Source of the DNA: Corallochytrium limacisporum
Taxonomy: Eukaryota > Opisthokonta
Direction of reading: 5' to 3'
Length of the DNA: 64,000 bases
Assembly: GCA_002811645.1 (NCBI GenBank)
Contig: PDIP01000033.1
Coordinates: 109,862-173,861 of the forward strand
Shown here piece by piece: positions 50,201 to 59,271 of the stretch; position 1 is the stretch's first letter; every line of letters starts with the position of its first letter. The position numbers and the translations under genes are program-made. The notes beneath the pieces are model-generated. The model was not told the DNA's origin. It worked only from the letters and a program-made list of their open reading frames with translations, and ran no database searches.

Positions 50201-52903
50201 ACTGCTCCCTGTAATCATTCCCTGGAATGTAGCAGTGAACTTGTGGAACACTTCTGTATCAGCCTCACCCAACGCATCTGCCACTGCGTCAAGAGGCTTC
50301 ACGTCCGCAAAAAGTTTCCGAATATCAGGATAAACTTGTCCATGACATCTATACAGCAGCGCACAAATGGCTTCTCCTCCACTTTGCATCAATTCGTCAT
50401 TCTTTTGCTTTGCCAATGTGACCATGTAGTTCAATGCCACTGTCCTGTTGGGATTGTCAAGTCTGAAAAATCCAACAGAACCTACAGCTTTGATGGCCTG
50501 CTTCACAACTTCATGGTTGGGGTGGTTACGGTACTTGCCAACGGTGGAAAGCAAACCGCTCATGTCTATCTTGGTCTCGCCGATGTTGCGTTCGCTGGTT
50601 ATGTACCGAGCCGCTAATCCAGAGGCCAAAAGGTAACACATAGCCTCCAAGCACACAATGAGATACTTGTCCGCGGTATGTTCGATGTCAATTTGTATGC
50701 TCTGCTGAATGATGAAGGCAACCACATCCAAGACCGCTTTGTCTGCTGGATCCACTCCTTGTAAAGCGACAATGCGAGATGCCAGCATGGAGCAGCAGAT
50801 TACCAATCCAAAAAGTTCCTCTCCCATACGCGCCTTTACCATTCGCTCAGATAGATCTGTAAAGAGACTCCAAGTGTCCTCTTTCGGCAGCTGAGTTGCG
50901 ATGATCGCAATTAATCGACTTGATGCATTTCTCACTGTTAGATCCGTGGAAGATATGAAAGAAATCAACCATTTCAAGTCCTTGCCATACCGGGAGGTGG
51001 CAATTCCGGGCTGGTGGCAGACCATACTTTCGATACCCTGTAAGGCACCGAAGATAGCATCATAGCGTACCATTGAACTGCACACTTCTTCAAGCATCAT
51101 CAAATAGCGATCTGTGGCCTCCTTTGGAATATTCTTTCCTGACTCGAATCCAAGCTCCATTAGGTGATTGGCATAACGTAGAAAGGCTGAGTAGGTTCCA
51201 AAATGCATGTACACCACAGCACCCTTGTCGGTGACCAGGAACTCATTCTTAGTTTTTCTTTCCGCCATCAGATCTGACATGAATCCAACCATAGCTTCAA
51301 ACTTTGGGTGACGCTTATTCACATCCCATTCATCATAAGGCTTGAACTTGGTCTTAGGTTTCAATCCCAGCGCCTTCGCTCCTGCAGCCTGTACGTCGTC
51401 TGCATCGTCTCCAAGCGCTCGTAAACACAGGAGCCGAAACGTCCGCGACTCGCCGTCAAAAATGACATCTGCAACTTGAACGGCCATGATCCGTGAGATG
51501 ATTCGATTGTCATCCATGTACGCCTCCAACAAATCATAAATGTCACCAGTCTCGCCCTTTGGTTTAGCAAGCTTTCTCACAGCATTTGCAACATTCAAGA
51601 GGCATTGCTGTGCGTTTTGGCGGAGTTCAAGATTCGTGAAGGTGAGATCACTGAAGAGGGTCTTGAGGACATCAAAATTGTGACTAAAGAGCTCAGGTGA
51701 CCGATCACACAATGTAGACAACACATTGTAAGCAATGGGCAATGCATTTTTGACCTCGTGAGCCTCCACCCGTTGCTTCAGCGTTTCCATCTTCTTCAAA
51801 ATACCGTTCAACAGTACCACTGCAATCTTGCGATACATGGCTTCCTCACACAACTGACAAACTACCCAGAAAAAACTCAAGGCCGACTTATGCATTCTAG
51901 CGTTTTCGTCATTCACGCCATCAAACGCAATACGCAACCAATCCGGAAAAAATTCGTCACGAGCTACTATCTTGCTCTTGCTCAAAGTTGCCAGGAAGGA
52001 GGCCTTCACCTTCATGTTGATCGGTGAACGACGTTGGTCTTCCTCGATGTCATTCAGATCACGCTCTCCCAGGTACATTCTGTACATTCTTTTCACAATC
52101 CCCGCATCATTGTAAGGAAAGTCCAGCTTCTTAAGCGCAAAGTTAGCAGCCTCGTTGATCCGGTGGAAGCCATCCTCCTGTGCAAGCAAGAGAGGAATCA
52201 CAACTTGCTCTCTCTTCAACATAGTCATTTCTAGGAAAGGTACTAACTCCATCTTGATCTCTCGCAATATGTCTGCTTTGGCTATTCCAGACTCCACCAT
52301 AATATCATGCTTGAACTTGGATAGACCTGGAGGACAATCGCTTTCTCGATCGGACCAAGGAATCAGAACGAACGTGTCCTGGATGAATTCAAGGAAACAC
52401 TGCAGTTGCTCGGCCTTGAGAAACTCTAAGGTCACCCTGTCGTTCTCATTGATCAAACTTCTTTTACGGTTCTTGGCCCAATCACCAAGCCAAGGACTAA
52501 CAATGCATAGTAATCGATAATTCAATTCCAAATGGTCAGGTGATACGCAGCAAAGTAGTTTCGCAACCACAGGGTCCCGTTCTTCTGTGATACTTCGTTC
52601 AAGGGCCAGCTTAACATACATGAAGCTAAGCCGGTACACGCTCGTGTTTCCGATATTGCGTAGCAGCAAATCACCCAGTGTTGAACCCGGCAGCTTTATC
52701 GACTCTGACGCCTTTATACGCTTCGAAAGCCGCTGCAGGATCTCGATCGCCCTCTGCCTAACCTGCGGATACTGAGTTGTTGCAGACTTATGAATAACAG
52801 GGGCAAGGAATTTCTGGGTGACCTCCGAGAATGCCTCCTCATTGTCAGCCTTCAGGATGGACAGCAAGACCCGCTCAAGCAAGTCAAGCTCTGCCTCTGC
52901 CAT
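47234..52903 (-). CDS. ECM29: Proteasome adaptor and scaffold ECM29
   Basis: A 1,889-aa alpha-helical HEAT-repeat protein in one uninterrupted frame. The N-terminus MAEAELDLLERVLLSILKAD and blocks such as DEFFPDWLRIAFDGVNDENA, LRALGDDADDVQAAGAKALG and RMGAATGLANIANVSAAD, KLYRYKFDPDTNVAMSMRNM follow the ECM29 family along its length. An acidic/Lys-rich insert near 1,620-1,700 (EDEDDEDEGKGES) and an acidic tail frame the last repeats. ECM29 binds the 26S proteasome and joins core to regulatory particle or to vesicles and motors. Length is close to that of yeast and animal homologues (about 1,850-1,900 aa). The ATG at 52903 fits the family start. Confidence 0.93.
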   Translation of the reverse strand: MAEAELDLLERVLLSILKADNEEAFSEVTQKFLAPVIHKSATTQYPQVRQRAIEILQRLSKRIKASESIKLPGSTLGDLLLRNIGNTSVYRLSFMYVKLALERSITEERDPVVAKLLCCVSPDHLELNYRLLCIVSPWLGDWAKNRKRSLINENDRVTLEFLKAEQLQCFLEFIQDTFVLIPWSDRESDCPPGLSKFKHDIMVESGIAKADILREIKMELVPFLEMTMLKREQVVIPLLLAQEDGFHRINEAANFALKKLDFPYNDAGIVKRMYRMYLGERDLNDIEEDQRRSPINMKVKASFLATLSKSKIVARDEFFPDWLRIAFDGVNDENARMHKSALSFFWVVCQLCEEAMYRKIAVVLLNGILKKMETLKQRVEAHEVKNALPIAYNVLSTLCDRSPELFSHNFDVLKTLFSDLTFTNLELRQNAQQCLLNVANAVRKLAKPKGETGDIYDLLEAYMDDNRIISRIMAVQVADVIFDGESRTFRLLCLRALGDDADDVQAAGAKALGLKPKTKFKPYDEWDVNKRHPKFEAMVGFMSDLMAERKTKNEFLVTDKGAVVYMHFGTYSAFLRYANHLMELGFESGKNIPKEATDRYLMMLEEVCSSMVRYDAIFGALQGIESMVCHQPGIATSRYGKDLKWLISFISSTDLTVRNASSRLIAIIATQLPKEDTWSLFTDLSERMVKARMGEELFGLVICCSMLASRIVALQGVDPADKAVLDVVAFIIQQSIQIDIEHTADKYLIVCLEAMCYLLASGLAARYITSERNIGETKIDMSGLLSTVGKYRNHPNHEVVKQAIKAVGSVGFFRLDNPNRTVALNYMVTLAKQKNDELMQSGGEAICALLYRCHGQVYPDIRKLFADVKPLDAVADALGEADTEVFHKFTATFQGMITGSSAVQRRSAGYWLMSLVSFAGDVEASRQMVLHRAREIQAGFCSLLVEKDESLNETASSGIAILFDMCRDDVKIRNNLVDDLKEILLNGKAPSQIINADTPVFGKNELGKQPDGGNLSTYKELCSLASDMNQPDLIYKFMALSSHQSQWSSRMGAATGLANIANVSAADLEAMLPTLVPKLYRYKFDPDTNVAMSMRNMWKKVVKDPAKTMDKYFRRIMFEVLGGLESGQWRVREASCNAVPDLFMGRTGSEVLDTLEDFWIALFRVMDDMKESVRKAAETAAKSFRNMCVRLCDATYSEKASECLEIVIRILLERGITNSSTEVKVTSIKLLLDICKLGGRALSNHLASIIPKVLELLTSLEPAQLNYASFHTEKLGVTQEQLDAARVAGSRVSPLNEIIDYALRTVNKDNCKDVIAAINSVIRVSPGMNTKVAGANAISRIITKDHHMFKENAGKTRAVLTAGLLNDRNMTVRKTYANVLVSVLDSLDDFKAEETIKKLCDAVLKADVTRETEVAIAYFFKELANGAGDLVRNSREDVTPVMYIGRHHADETISKLYKEAWNETMPGVSSAVAGSLTTIISLLLETLESSSWPRKKQGAMAVEELAGLDNLEISDQDLEKIMFAVKANIKGRIWPGKESLLRALSSTVKSRPQSPVVQSHRDVVIEVLLQSAARKDLQFKRIAYQGLYDVVDKLHWDLWDVVKVQLQADREEHLAELFGEERKIEDEDDEDEGKGESMDGVSRKSGIKETASSDDATKVKDTNEKKDGEKDVKRKKIKDLKDLDDVSMPHLLAFEAVYFKTMTLCWIHAKGEDAPSDYTLIFELLQKAQTHATWNVKLALLESFGLLLTQVPEAAFWPEVDASVLDWIQPFLYDQKHLAVRQQSIARLDDFLNLRQPSIEQTFPKAVQIQLKELIRIAEGRSNKEADMPLRSRFRQLFTRLTALDGKFPKPQPKKNRRNGVTNGAADTEVAAENDDGETMDVDEVEETA

Positions 52904-53606
52904 ATCTGTGTTTGCGGGTGATCAGCAATTTTGATCCCAGAATGGTCACTTCTGAAGCATTAATCACAGCAATCGCTAGTTTTCCTGTCTATTACATAAA
53001 CTGCTAGCTTCCTCCTTACATTCTTTTCTTTGTCATAAATAGTCTGGATCCAGAGCCTTGCGTGCGAATGGAGGCTGCGTCCGAACACGCCTACGAACCG
53101 TTGGCTTCGAAGTACCCCACTGCATCCACGTCACACCCCCCCCCCCTTCCGGAACAGAGCGTAGAGCTCGATCGAATATCCTCCCCCTGGAACCCGGTCC
53201 AGCTTTCCCCATGGGCCCCTCCTTCCCTCCCTTCGCTCGTCGCTATCGAAAAACGTCGACGATCTGTGCAGGCAGAAGATTACTGGATCCGTGGCGGCGT
53301 CATCTCCACCTCACACTGGGGTGCGCAGGGAATCCTTCTACGTTAGTGGCCATGTTCCTCGCTCTGGCGCTGCATTTTGCCATCGATTCTGATGGCGATA
53401 CGAGAAAAGAGTGAAGCCAAAGAGCTATGAAATGATGAACGGTGCGGTGCAAAGCAAGTAGTGGGAGTGAGTGTCAAAATGCAGCCCGTAGGGAACCCAC
53501 GACGCAAACATCTGAGTGCACCAATATGAGACGTTTTGACGCTCCTGTTCAATGGGATTAAGCATGTGAAATAGGCTTACTTCAGGAAGTAGTGTCTGTG
53601 GCATCG
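52904..53606. promoter_or_regulatory. Divergent control region, ECM29 / nardilysin-like gene
   Basis: 703 bp between divergent starts with a C11 tract (53136-53146), 233 bp from ECM29 and 460 bp from the peptidase. No gene is evident. Confidence 0.5.
53136..53146. repeat. C11 homopolymer in ECM29 / nardilysin promoter
   Basis: Eleven consecutive C between divergent genes. Confidence 0.85.
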
Positions 53607-56600
53607 ATGAGAATGGCGCCAAGCATATCCGAACTAGCGAGGCGGTTCACAGAGCCTCTGTGTACGGAGGATTTCGATAGGTCGTCCCTGGACACCAGTG
53701 AGTATCGCTACCTTGTCCTTGAAAATGGGCTTCGAGTGATGATGATTCAATACTTTCCACGGGAACAGAAAGGCGGAGTTGCGAATTTAAATGACTCAAA
53801 GAGAAAGTCCAGATCTGCACAGGACTTAGTGGAAGACCTGAGAAAAGTAAATGAAGAGCATGTGGAGGTAGAACCCGAGGAGGACCACTCCTTGGACTCG
53901 GGTGAGGATGAGGATGAAGTCGAAGGATCCAAAGAGAAGGAGACCATGCTCAGCGCGGCAGCTTTATGTGTAGCAGTGGGTTCCTTCTGTGATCCTCCTA
54001 ATGTCGAAGGACTAGCGCATCTGCTCGAGCATATGATTTTTATGGGCTCAAAGAAGTATCCGGAGCAGAACGCGTTGGACACGTTTTTGGCCAAATCCGG
54101 AGGATCAACTAACGCATCTACCGATGTAGAAACCACTGTGTACCAATTTGAGGCAAACGAAGACTCTTTTTCAAAGGCCCTGGATATTTTTGCACATTTC
54201 TTTGTATCCCCGTTGTTAAAGAAAGAGTGCCTAGAAACCGAGGCTGATGTAGTGGACAGTGAGTTTCACATGAGTGGGCAGCGAGATTGGAACCGGATTA
54301 CTCAGATCATGTGTCACGAATCGCGGATAAATCATCCGTACCACAAATTCAGCTGGGGGTCTTTGGAATCTCTGATAACAAAGCCAAAGGAAGTGGGCAT
54401 TGACGTCCTGGAGGAACTTAGGGAGTTTCATCGAAAGTACTATGTGGCGCACCTGATGACCTTGTGCACAATGAGCACCCTTTCTCTCGATGAGCAAGAG
54501 CAGATGGTCCGCACATATTTCAAGGATTTGCCTGTTCAAGAGGATCCTGTGTCAAGACCCCATTTTGAGCAGCTTGGGTTGCCGTTCGATGAGGCTGACC
54601 TGTCGAAGGTGACATACTACCAACCAGTTAAAGAACGAGTAGTGGTCGAGCTATCCTGGTTCTTCCCTACGGATATCTCTAGATACAAATCAAAGCCTCT
54701 CAGCTATATCAGTGGTTTGATTGGTCATGAGGGTCGTGGATCCATCTTTTCCACCCTCAGACACCAAGGTAAGAACCTCATTGTGGCCTTAGCAGCGGGA
54801 TGCACCTGTGCAGCCTACGACATGAATTCCGCGTGCACCGCGTTTTCGATCAACGTCGATTTGTCCAAGGAAGGTCTGAAGAATTTGGACGAGGTGATCG
54901 GTGCCATTTTTGAGTACATTGACATGCTGCGGGAACCGGATTGCCCTCATTATCGGCTGTGGAGTGAGCAGAGGACCCTGGCTGATTTGGCATTCCAGTT
55001 CAGTGACAGAGAGGAAGCGATCGACACAGCCGAAGTTATTTGTGAAGATTTGCTCACCTACGAACCAGCACACATCCTGAGTGGATCTTGGCGCTACTTC
55101 GAGTACCGAGAGGACCACATTCGGGAGATCCTAAATTTCTTAACCTATGACAAGGTGCGGATTGTGATTGCGGCCAAAGATGTCTGCAATGATGATACCA
55201 ACTCACTTCTTGAACCTCACTTTGGAGCTCGCTACAGCATGGAGGCGAAACCGGGACAGTGCCCCAAGAATGAAAGTGCTCGGAATCTAATGCATCTGCC
55301 AACACCAAACATTTACATTCCAGACGATATATCTTTGTTAAATGACGAGCCGGGGACCGCTTATAAGGAACCAAAAGTCGTTGTGAACGAACCGAAGGGA
55401 GTGCTGTGGTATTTGTTTGATGCCGATTTCAATGTTCCCCGTGCCTCTTGCTCATTTGCGTTCTTCTCGCCATCAGTCCACAATGACATAAGGCTACGAC
55501 TGTCGTGTGAGATCTTCGTTAACATTCTAGACCACACTCTGCGCGATGACAGTTATGCAGCCGGCCTGGCAGAACTGAACTATGAGCTACAGGCGTTCCA
55601 TCTTGGCTTTGGCTTCAAGGTCCAGGGTTTCAATGACAAGATGCATATTTTGATTAGCAACATTCTGGATTGTGCAGTGAACTTCGACGGCATGAGGGGA
55701 ATCTATGACCTTGTTCTCGAAAATCTTCAGCGTGCTTATCGTAATGCGCCGATGGTTCCCCGTGAATTGTTGCGATCCATCAGACTGGGGCTTCTGCAGG
55801 AGGTGAAGTTCACTCACGAAGAGATGCTGCAGACTTTAACGGAAATGAGATTCCTGGATTTCGTGGAAAACATGAAGAAGATCATGTCGCAAATGTACTG
55901 CGAGGGATTCATCATCGGAAATTGTCGCAAGGCACAAGCCATCAGCATTTACAAGATGCTGCAGCGTTTGCGCTATGATCCCACAGATGTAATGGAACTG
56001 CCGCAACAACGAGTACGTCTTATTGCTCCAGGAAAGGATTTCCTAATTGTCCGCAAGAACCGCAATCCCGACGACAACAACACGTTCATCGACTGGTATT
56101 TCCAAATGGGTCAGGTCAGCATCGACACTCTGGCAAAGGCTGATCTGCTGGAAGTTATCATGGAAGAGCCTTGTTTCGACTACCTGCGCACTCAGGAACA
56201 GTTGGGATACATGGCCACGGCATACCATCGCTCGACGAATCACATTGTCGGCTACAGTGTGCAGCTGAGCACACAAGCAACGAAATTCACACGTCAACAT
56301 GCGGAGAACTGTATCCAGCGATTCCTGGACAAATTCATGCAGGAACTGGAGGGCATGGATACGGAGGATTTCAATCGCCAGAAAGAGTCTCTCGTCTTGC
56401 TTAAGCAGCACCCTGACCTCAAGCTACAGGACCGTTCTGTGAGACTGTGGTCTGAGATCCACGGAGGAGACTATGTCTTTGATCGCCAGGAGAAGGATGT
56501 CGCGGCTCTCTCTTGCATCACCAAACAGGACATTGTCGACTTTTATCGTCAACACATTCACGATCCTGGCACTCGCCGACTTCTCCGTGTCATTGTCGAG

Positions 56601-56765
56601 GGTCACACCGAAGTGCCACCGTCCACAAAGCACTACGAACCCCTTGATGGCCCACCCGCCACAATGATCGACGATATGGACACCTGGAAGCGTAAGCAAA
56701 CCTTCTACCCTCCGCATGCCCAAGACTTTCCTGCAATCTACGCCCGTCATGTGTACAATCTGTGA
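53607..56765 (+). CDS. Nardilysin-like M16 zinc metallopeptidase
   Basis: A 1,052-aa peptidase of the insulysin/nardilysin family. The inverzincin site is HLLEHM (138-143) and the third zinc ligand lies in the ETEADVVDSEF segment about 77 residues later, so it looks catalytically intact. A highly acidic stretch (about 83-111, EPEEDHSLDSGEDEDEVEG) just before the site is the feature that separates nardilysin from insulysin. The sequences ASTDVETTVYQFEANEDSFSK and FSWGSLESL are also nardilysin-like. The rest has the M16 middle and C-terminal halves ending in RRLLRVIVEGH. Nardilysin cleaves before dibasic sites in peptides. ATG 53607 or 53613 are equal candidates; the upstream GTG is rejected. 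An AATAAA lies 77 bp beyond the stop. Confidence 0.88.
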   Translation: MRMAPSISELARRFTEPLCTEDFDRSSLDTSEYRYLVLENGLRVMMIQYFPREQKGGVANLNDSKRKSRSAQDLVEDLRKVNEEHVEVEPEEDHSLDSGEDEDEVEGSKEKETMLSAAALCVAVGSFCDPPNVEGLAHLLEHMIFMGSKKYPEQNALDTFLAKSGGSTNASTDVETTVYQFEANEDSFSKALDIFAHFFVSPLLKKECLETEADVVDSEFHMSGQRDWNRITQIMCHESRINHPYHKFSWGSLESLITKPKEVGIDVLEELREFHRKYYVAHLMTLCTMSTLSLDEQEQMVRTYFKDLPVQEDPVSRPHFEQLGLPFDEADLSKVTYYQPVKERVVVELSWFFPTDISRYKSKPLSYISGLIGHEGRGSIFSTLRHQGKNLIVALAAGCTCAAYDMNSACTAFSINVDLSKEGLKNLDEVIGAIFEYIDMLREPDCPHYRLWSEQRTLADLAFQFSDREEAIDTAEVICEDLLTYEPAHILSGSWRYFEYREDHIREILNFLTYDKVRIVIAAKDVCNDDTNSLLEPHFGARYSMEAKPGQCPKNESARNLMHLPTPNIYIPDDISLLNDEPGTAYKEPKVVVNEPKGVLWYLFDADFNVPRASCSFAFFSPSVHNDIRLRLSCEIFVNILDHTLRDDSYAAGLAELNYELQAFHLGFGFKVQGFNDKMHILISNILDCAVNFDGMRGIYDLVLENLQRAYRNAPMVPRELLRSIRLGLLQEVKFTHEEMLQTLTEMRFLDFVENMKKIMSQMYCEGFIIGNCRKAQAISIYKMLQRLRYDPTDVMELPQQRVRLIAPGKDFLIVRKNRNPDDNNTFIDWYFQMGQVSIDTLAKADLLEVIMEEPCFDYLRTQEQLGYMATAYHRSTNHIVGYSVQLSTQATKFTRQHAENCIQRFLDKFMQELEGMDTEDFNRQKESLVLLKQHPDLKLQDRSVRLWSEIHGGDYVFDRQEKDVAALSCITKQDIVDFYRQHIHDPGTRRLLRVIVEGHTEVPPSTKHYEPLDGPPATMIDDMDTWKRKQTFYPPHAQDFPAIYARHVYNL

Positions 56766-57151
56766 GAACACAACTACTGCAGGAACAGCCATGGACGCGT
56801 AGCTGATAACAGTCACGTCCGTACCTCACAAACGGATGCGCAATAAACCTCTCTTTGAGAATTCCCGTAGCCCGTCACCTGCACTGCTCCCCCCTCCCGG
56901 AGGGAGAGGAACGAACGGCCTCTCGTTGTTGACGAGGCAGAGGGAAACCTTCCGCACTCCCCTTCCTTTCCTCGGGCCGAAGATAACTGCGCTGTACTGA
57001 CCTCAAAAACCTCCTGGGGCCGAGGAGACCGCGGCAGAAGGAGAGGTACGAGAAACCCACTGGCCACTGGCCGTATGGGTTCCTGAATCGGAAAAGGGCA
57101 CAAGGGATCCGACCAAAGAGCAAACTTCGAGTGCACACTGTCCCTATCACG
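56766..57151. other. Intergenic between nardilysin-like gene and small membrane protein gene
   Basis: 386 bp. AATAAA (56842-56847) fits nardilysin 3' processing. A C/G-rich patch (about 56888-56905, C6 then GGAGGG) could belong to the promoter of the next gene. Confidence 0.4.
56842..56847 (+). terminator. Candidate polyadenylation signal AATAAA, nardilysin-like gene
   Basis: Canonical hexamer about 77 bp beyond the stop codon. Confidence 0.45.
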
Positions 57152-57445
57152 ATGCGTGTCTTGTCTGGTAGAATGATAATCTTCGCCCTGGCTGGGTATG
57201 GTGCTGGCTACCTTCTGACTGGTCAGTCAACAGTGCGCCCAGGTGTGTCCCTCCTTACGGCGGCGTTGTTGGGTGGGTCCTTTGCCTACATCCAACACCG
57301 TGAAGACCGTCCGACTTTGCACATTGTCCTGGATGAGCAGGAGGAGAAGGAAGCTGCGGCCTACGGATACATTGTGGGCGTAGCTTCCGGGGTCGGCGTT
57401 GTCGCCATCATTAAGCAAATCTTCAAGGATGTCCTTGTGATGTAG
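57152..57445 (+). CDS. Small predicted membrane protein (97 aa), unknown
   Basis: A short protein with two or three hydrophobic stretches: about 8-22 (MIIFALAGYGAGYLLTG, with a GxxxG-like GYGAG), 31-47 (GVSLLTAALLGGSFAYI) and 73-92 (YGYIVGVASGVGVVAIIK). A charged loop with HREDRP and DEQEEKE separates the second and third. The regular Gly and small-residue spacing suggests a helix-packing membrane protein. I do not recognise the family. The frame is long for its size and lies between two genes with 58 bp to the convergent Elongin C stop, which supports it being real. The GTG start at 57131 is rejected in favour of ATG 57152. Confidence 0.6.
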   Translation: MRVLSGRMIIFALAGYGAGYLLTGQSTVRPGVSLLTAALLGGSFAYIQHREDRPTLHIVLDEQEEKEAAAYGYIVGVASGVGVVAIIKQIFKDVLVM

Positions 57446-57503
57446 TCCATAAGCAAACATAACCATACACATATCCTTACCTTGTTCTTAACTATCTCTT
57501 TAT

Positions 57504-57925
57504 TTAGGCATCCAAAAAGTTGGAGGCCATGAGCAGCTCGATTGCCTGCTCATTCGGGATAGGGAAGTCTGGAATCTCCGTTGTTGAGTTAGCGTAACGA
57601 ACCTTGTAGTAGAAGTACGTGCACACTTTCTCCAGAATGTGTGATGTGATCTCCCTGAACATAATCTCATTGCTTTCGTTCTCCGAGAATTGACCTGAAG
57701 AGAAAATAGAAATGGAAAAACAAGAATCCAATACCATGTTAGTATGCCCGTCCGTACGCACTGTTCCAAGAAACGGATAGATGAATACATACCTGGTCCA
57801 CTCAACATAGACTTAATGGTACCGGAGACCATCGCACACTCGCGCTTTACCACAAACTCATGACCATCAGAGCTGATCAACTTGACATACTCCACCTTGG
57901 GGACGTCCTGCCCACTGTCGGACAT
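57504..57925 (-). CDS. ELOC: Elongin C, two exons (57793-57925 and 57504-57694)
   Basis: Exon 1 (57925-57793) starts [20 protein letters not shown] and ends in MLSGPG; exon 2 (57694-57504) continues with [15 protein letters not shown]. The joined 107-aa protein has the BTB/Skp1-like fold: [22 protein letters not shown], then [21 protein letters not shown] and the C-terminal [16 protein letters not shown], as in all Elongin C. The split Gly codon (G|GT) is restored exactly by the intron 57695-57792. With Elongin B it is the adaptor that binds BC-boxes, including that of the Elongin A gene in this window. Human Elongin C is 112 aa. An AATAAA on this strand overlaps the stop (57499-57504). Confidence 0.95.
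57695..57792 (-). other. Intron of Elongin C (98 bp)
   Basis: On the minus strand the donor is GTATGT, the branch-point box is TACTAAC (57738-57744; branch A at 57739), and the acceptor is TTTTCTCTTCAG. The branch A is 44 nt from the intron end. Removing it joins two Elongin C blocks in frame. It is the only intron I can support in the window. Confidence 0.95.
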
Positions 57926-58494
57926 GTTTCTGTGCTATGTCTCTATTCGGCGTAGCTTTCCCTGCTTTCCTCTTAAACAAAGGGTTGACTGTATCACTAA
58001 TTTAGGTTAACTAATTGATAAGAATTTTCTGATCATCAAATAGCTCTAAAGACACCCCACTTCAGATTGTCAAACATACACCCACACACGTTTGCGCCCA
58101 CAAGCGAGCGGAAGGCGGCGCAACCTGGTCGCCCTGACGAAGCTTTGCCTCCCCCTCCCCTATCTCCCGGGGCCCCCTCTTTCCTTCAATCCTCCGCGGG
58201 ACCGCATAGTCAACAAACGTGTTGTCGCTAATGGCCCAGGGGCCGACTTCTCCGAGCGGGGTGCCAAATTTCTGGGTGCGACCGGCGCGTTCTGTTGTCC
58301 TTCTGTGGGTTTGAGGGCACTCTTTTGGGTAGAAAAGGCAACGCTGCACTCTCCAAACGTAATGTGGAATGTGTTACGCAAGATTTAGGTACAGACAGTG
58401 AACAACTCAGCTGAAAGAGATTCGAGTATGGAACCGGTGACGAGTTTTGGGTGACAACAGACCGCGACGGAGTACACGTTAATCTCAGCACAGT
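57926..58494. promoter_or_regulatory. Divergent control region, Elongin C / ATG5
   Basis: 569 bp between divergent starts. A C/G-rich patch with interrupted C4-C6 blocks lies at about 58149-58180. No gene is seen. Confidence 0.45.
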
Positions 58495-59271
58495 ATGAGT
58501 CAGATACAGGAAACCCTGTGGGACAGTAGTGTTAGTGTCGAGGTACATTTGGCACGGAGTGACTGGACGGACGAGATCGAGCCGTTGCCACTCTTAATCC
58601 AACTCCGACGCGTCGCCTACCTCCCGTTTTACTCCGACAGAATTGCATTGCACTTTGGATTTGAAGGGTCTTCGGAAGTATGGTTTGAGGGCGCTTCAGG
58701 ACCTTTGCAATGGCATATGCCTATTGGTGCGCTATATGACCATGCTCTGGTGCACCCGGAGTCAAGAGTAGCGGAAGGGACGCTGTGGAAGATCTACCTG
58801 CATGTCAGTCACTGGCCAACCCAGTCACTTTTGCCCTACAGTGGGATTGATGACTTGCGCGTTATTTTTATTTCGCAACTGAAGGAAGGCATATTCATGT
58901 GCAACCAGTCATCCAAGCTCTTTTCAGAGCTTCAAGCACACCAGATTGAGCAAATGTGGCGATCACTGCGGGACGGTGATAAGTCCTCATTCTGGGTTAT
59001 CAACAACAAACTGCGACCATCCGATCCGGCGGGCAGATACCTTCCATTTCGCCTCACATGTGTAGGCTCCGGGAGAGTAGTTCAGCGTTTACTGCCACTC
59101 TGCTCTGAGGATGGGGCAGCAACGACTGTTAGCGCACTTGAGACCTTGGTCGAAGGCAACAACAAGGAACTCTACACAGCAGGCATTGCCGTTCCGTCGG
59201 GGTGTGAACTGGCTTGGCTCTACAGCAAAGCATCATACGCTGATAACTTCCTGTACATCTTCGTAAAGTAG
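58495..59271 (+). CDS. ATG5: Autophagy protein ATG5
   Basis: A 258-aa ATG5. The N-terminal ubiquitin-like half has LWDSSVSVEVHLAR, PLLIQLRRVAYLPFYSDRI and PLQWHMPIGALYDHAL. The helix-rich middle includes the acceptor lysine region ISQLKEGIF, whose Lys is K130, the same number as the human conjugation site. The second ubiquitin-like half contains SFWVINNKLRPSD and ends with YADNFLYIFVK, a family signature. It is conjugated to ATG12 and, with ATG16, drives lipidation of ATG8. The ATG is directly at the family start. An AATAAA is found about 130 bp after the stop (59404-59409). Confidence 0.93.
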   Translation: MSQIQETLWDSSVSVEVHLARSDWTDEIEPLPLLIQLRRVAYLPFYSDRIALHFGFEGSSEVWFEGASGPLQWHMPIGALYDHALVHPESRVAEGTLWKIYLHVSHWPTQSLLPYSGIDDLRVIFISQLKEGIFMCNQSSKLFSELQAHQIEQMWRSLRDGDKSSFWVINNKLRPSDPAGRYLPFRLTCVGSGRVVQRLLPLCSEDGAATTVSALETLVEGNNKELYTAGIAVPSGCELAWLYSKASYADNFLYIFVK

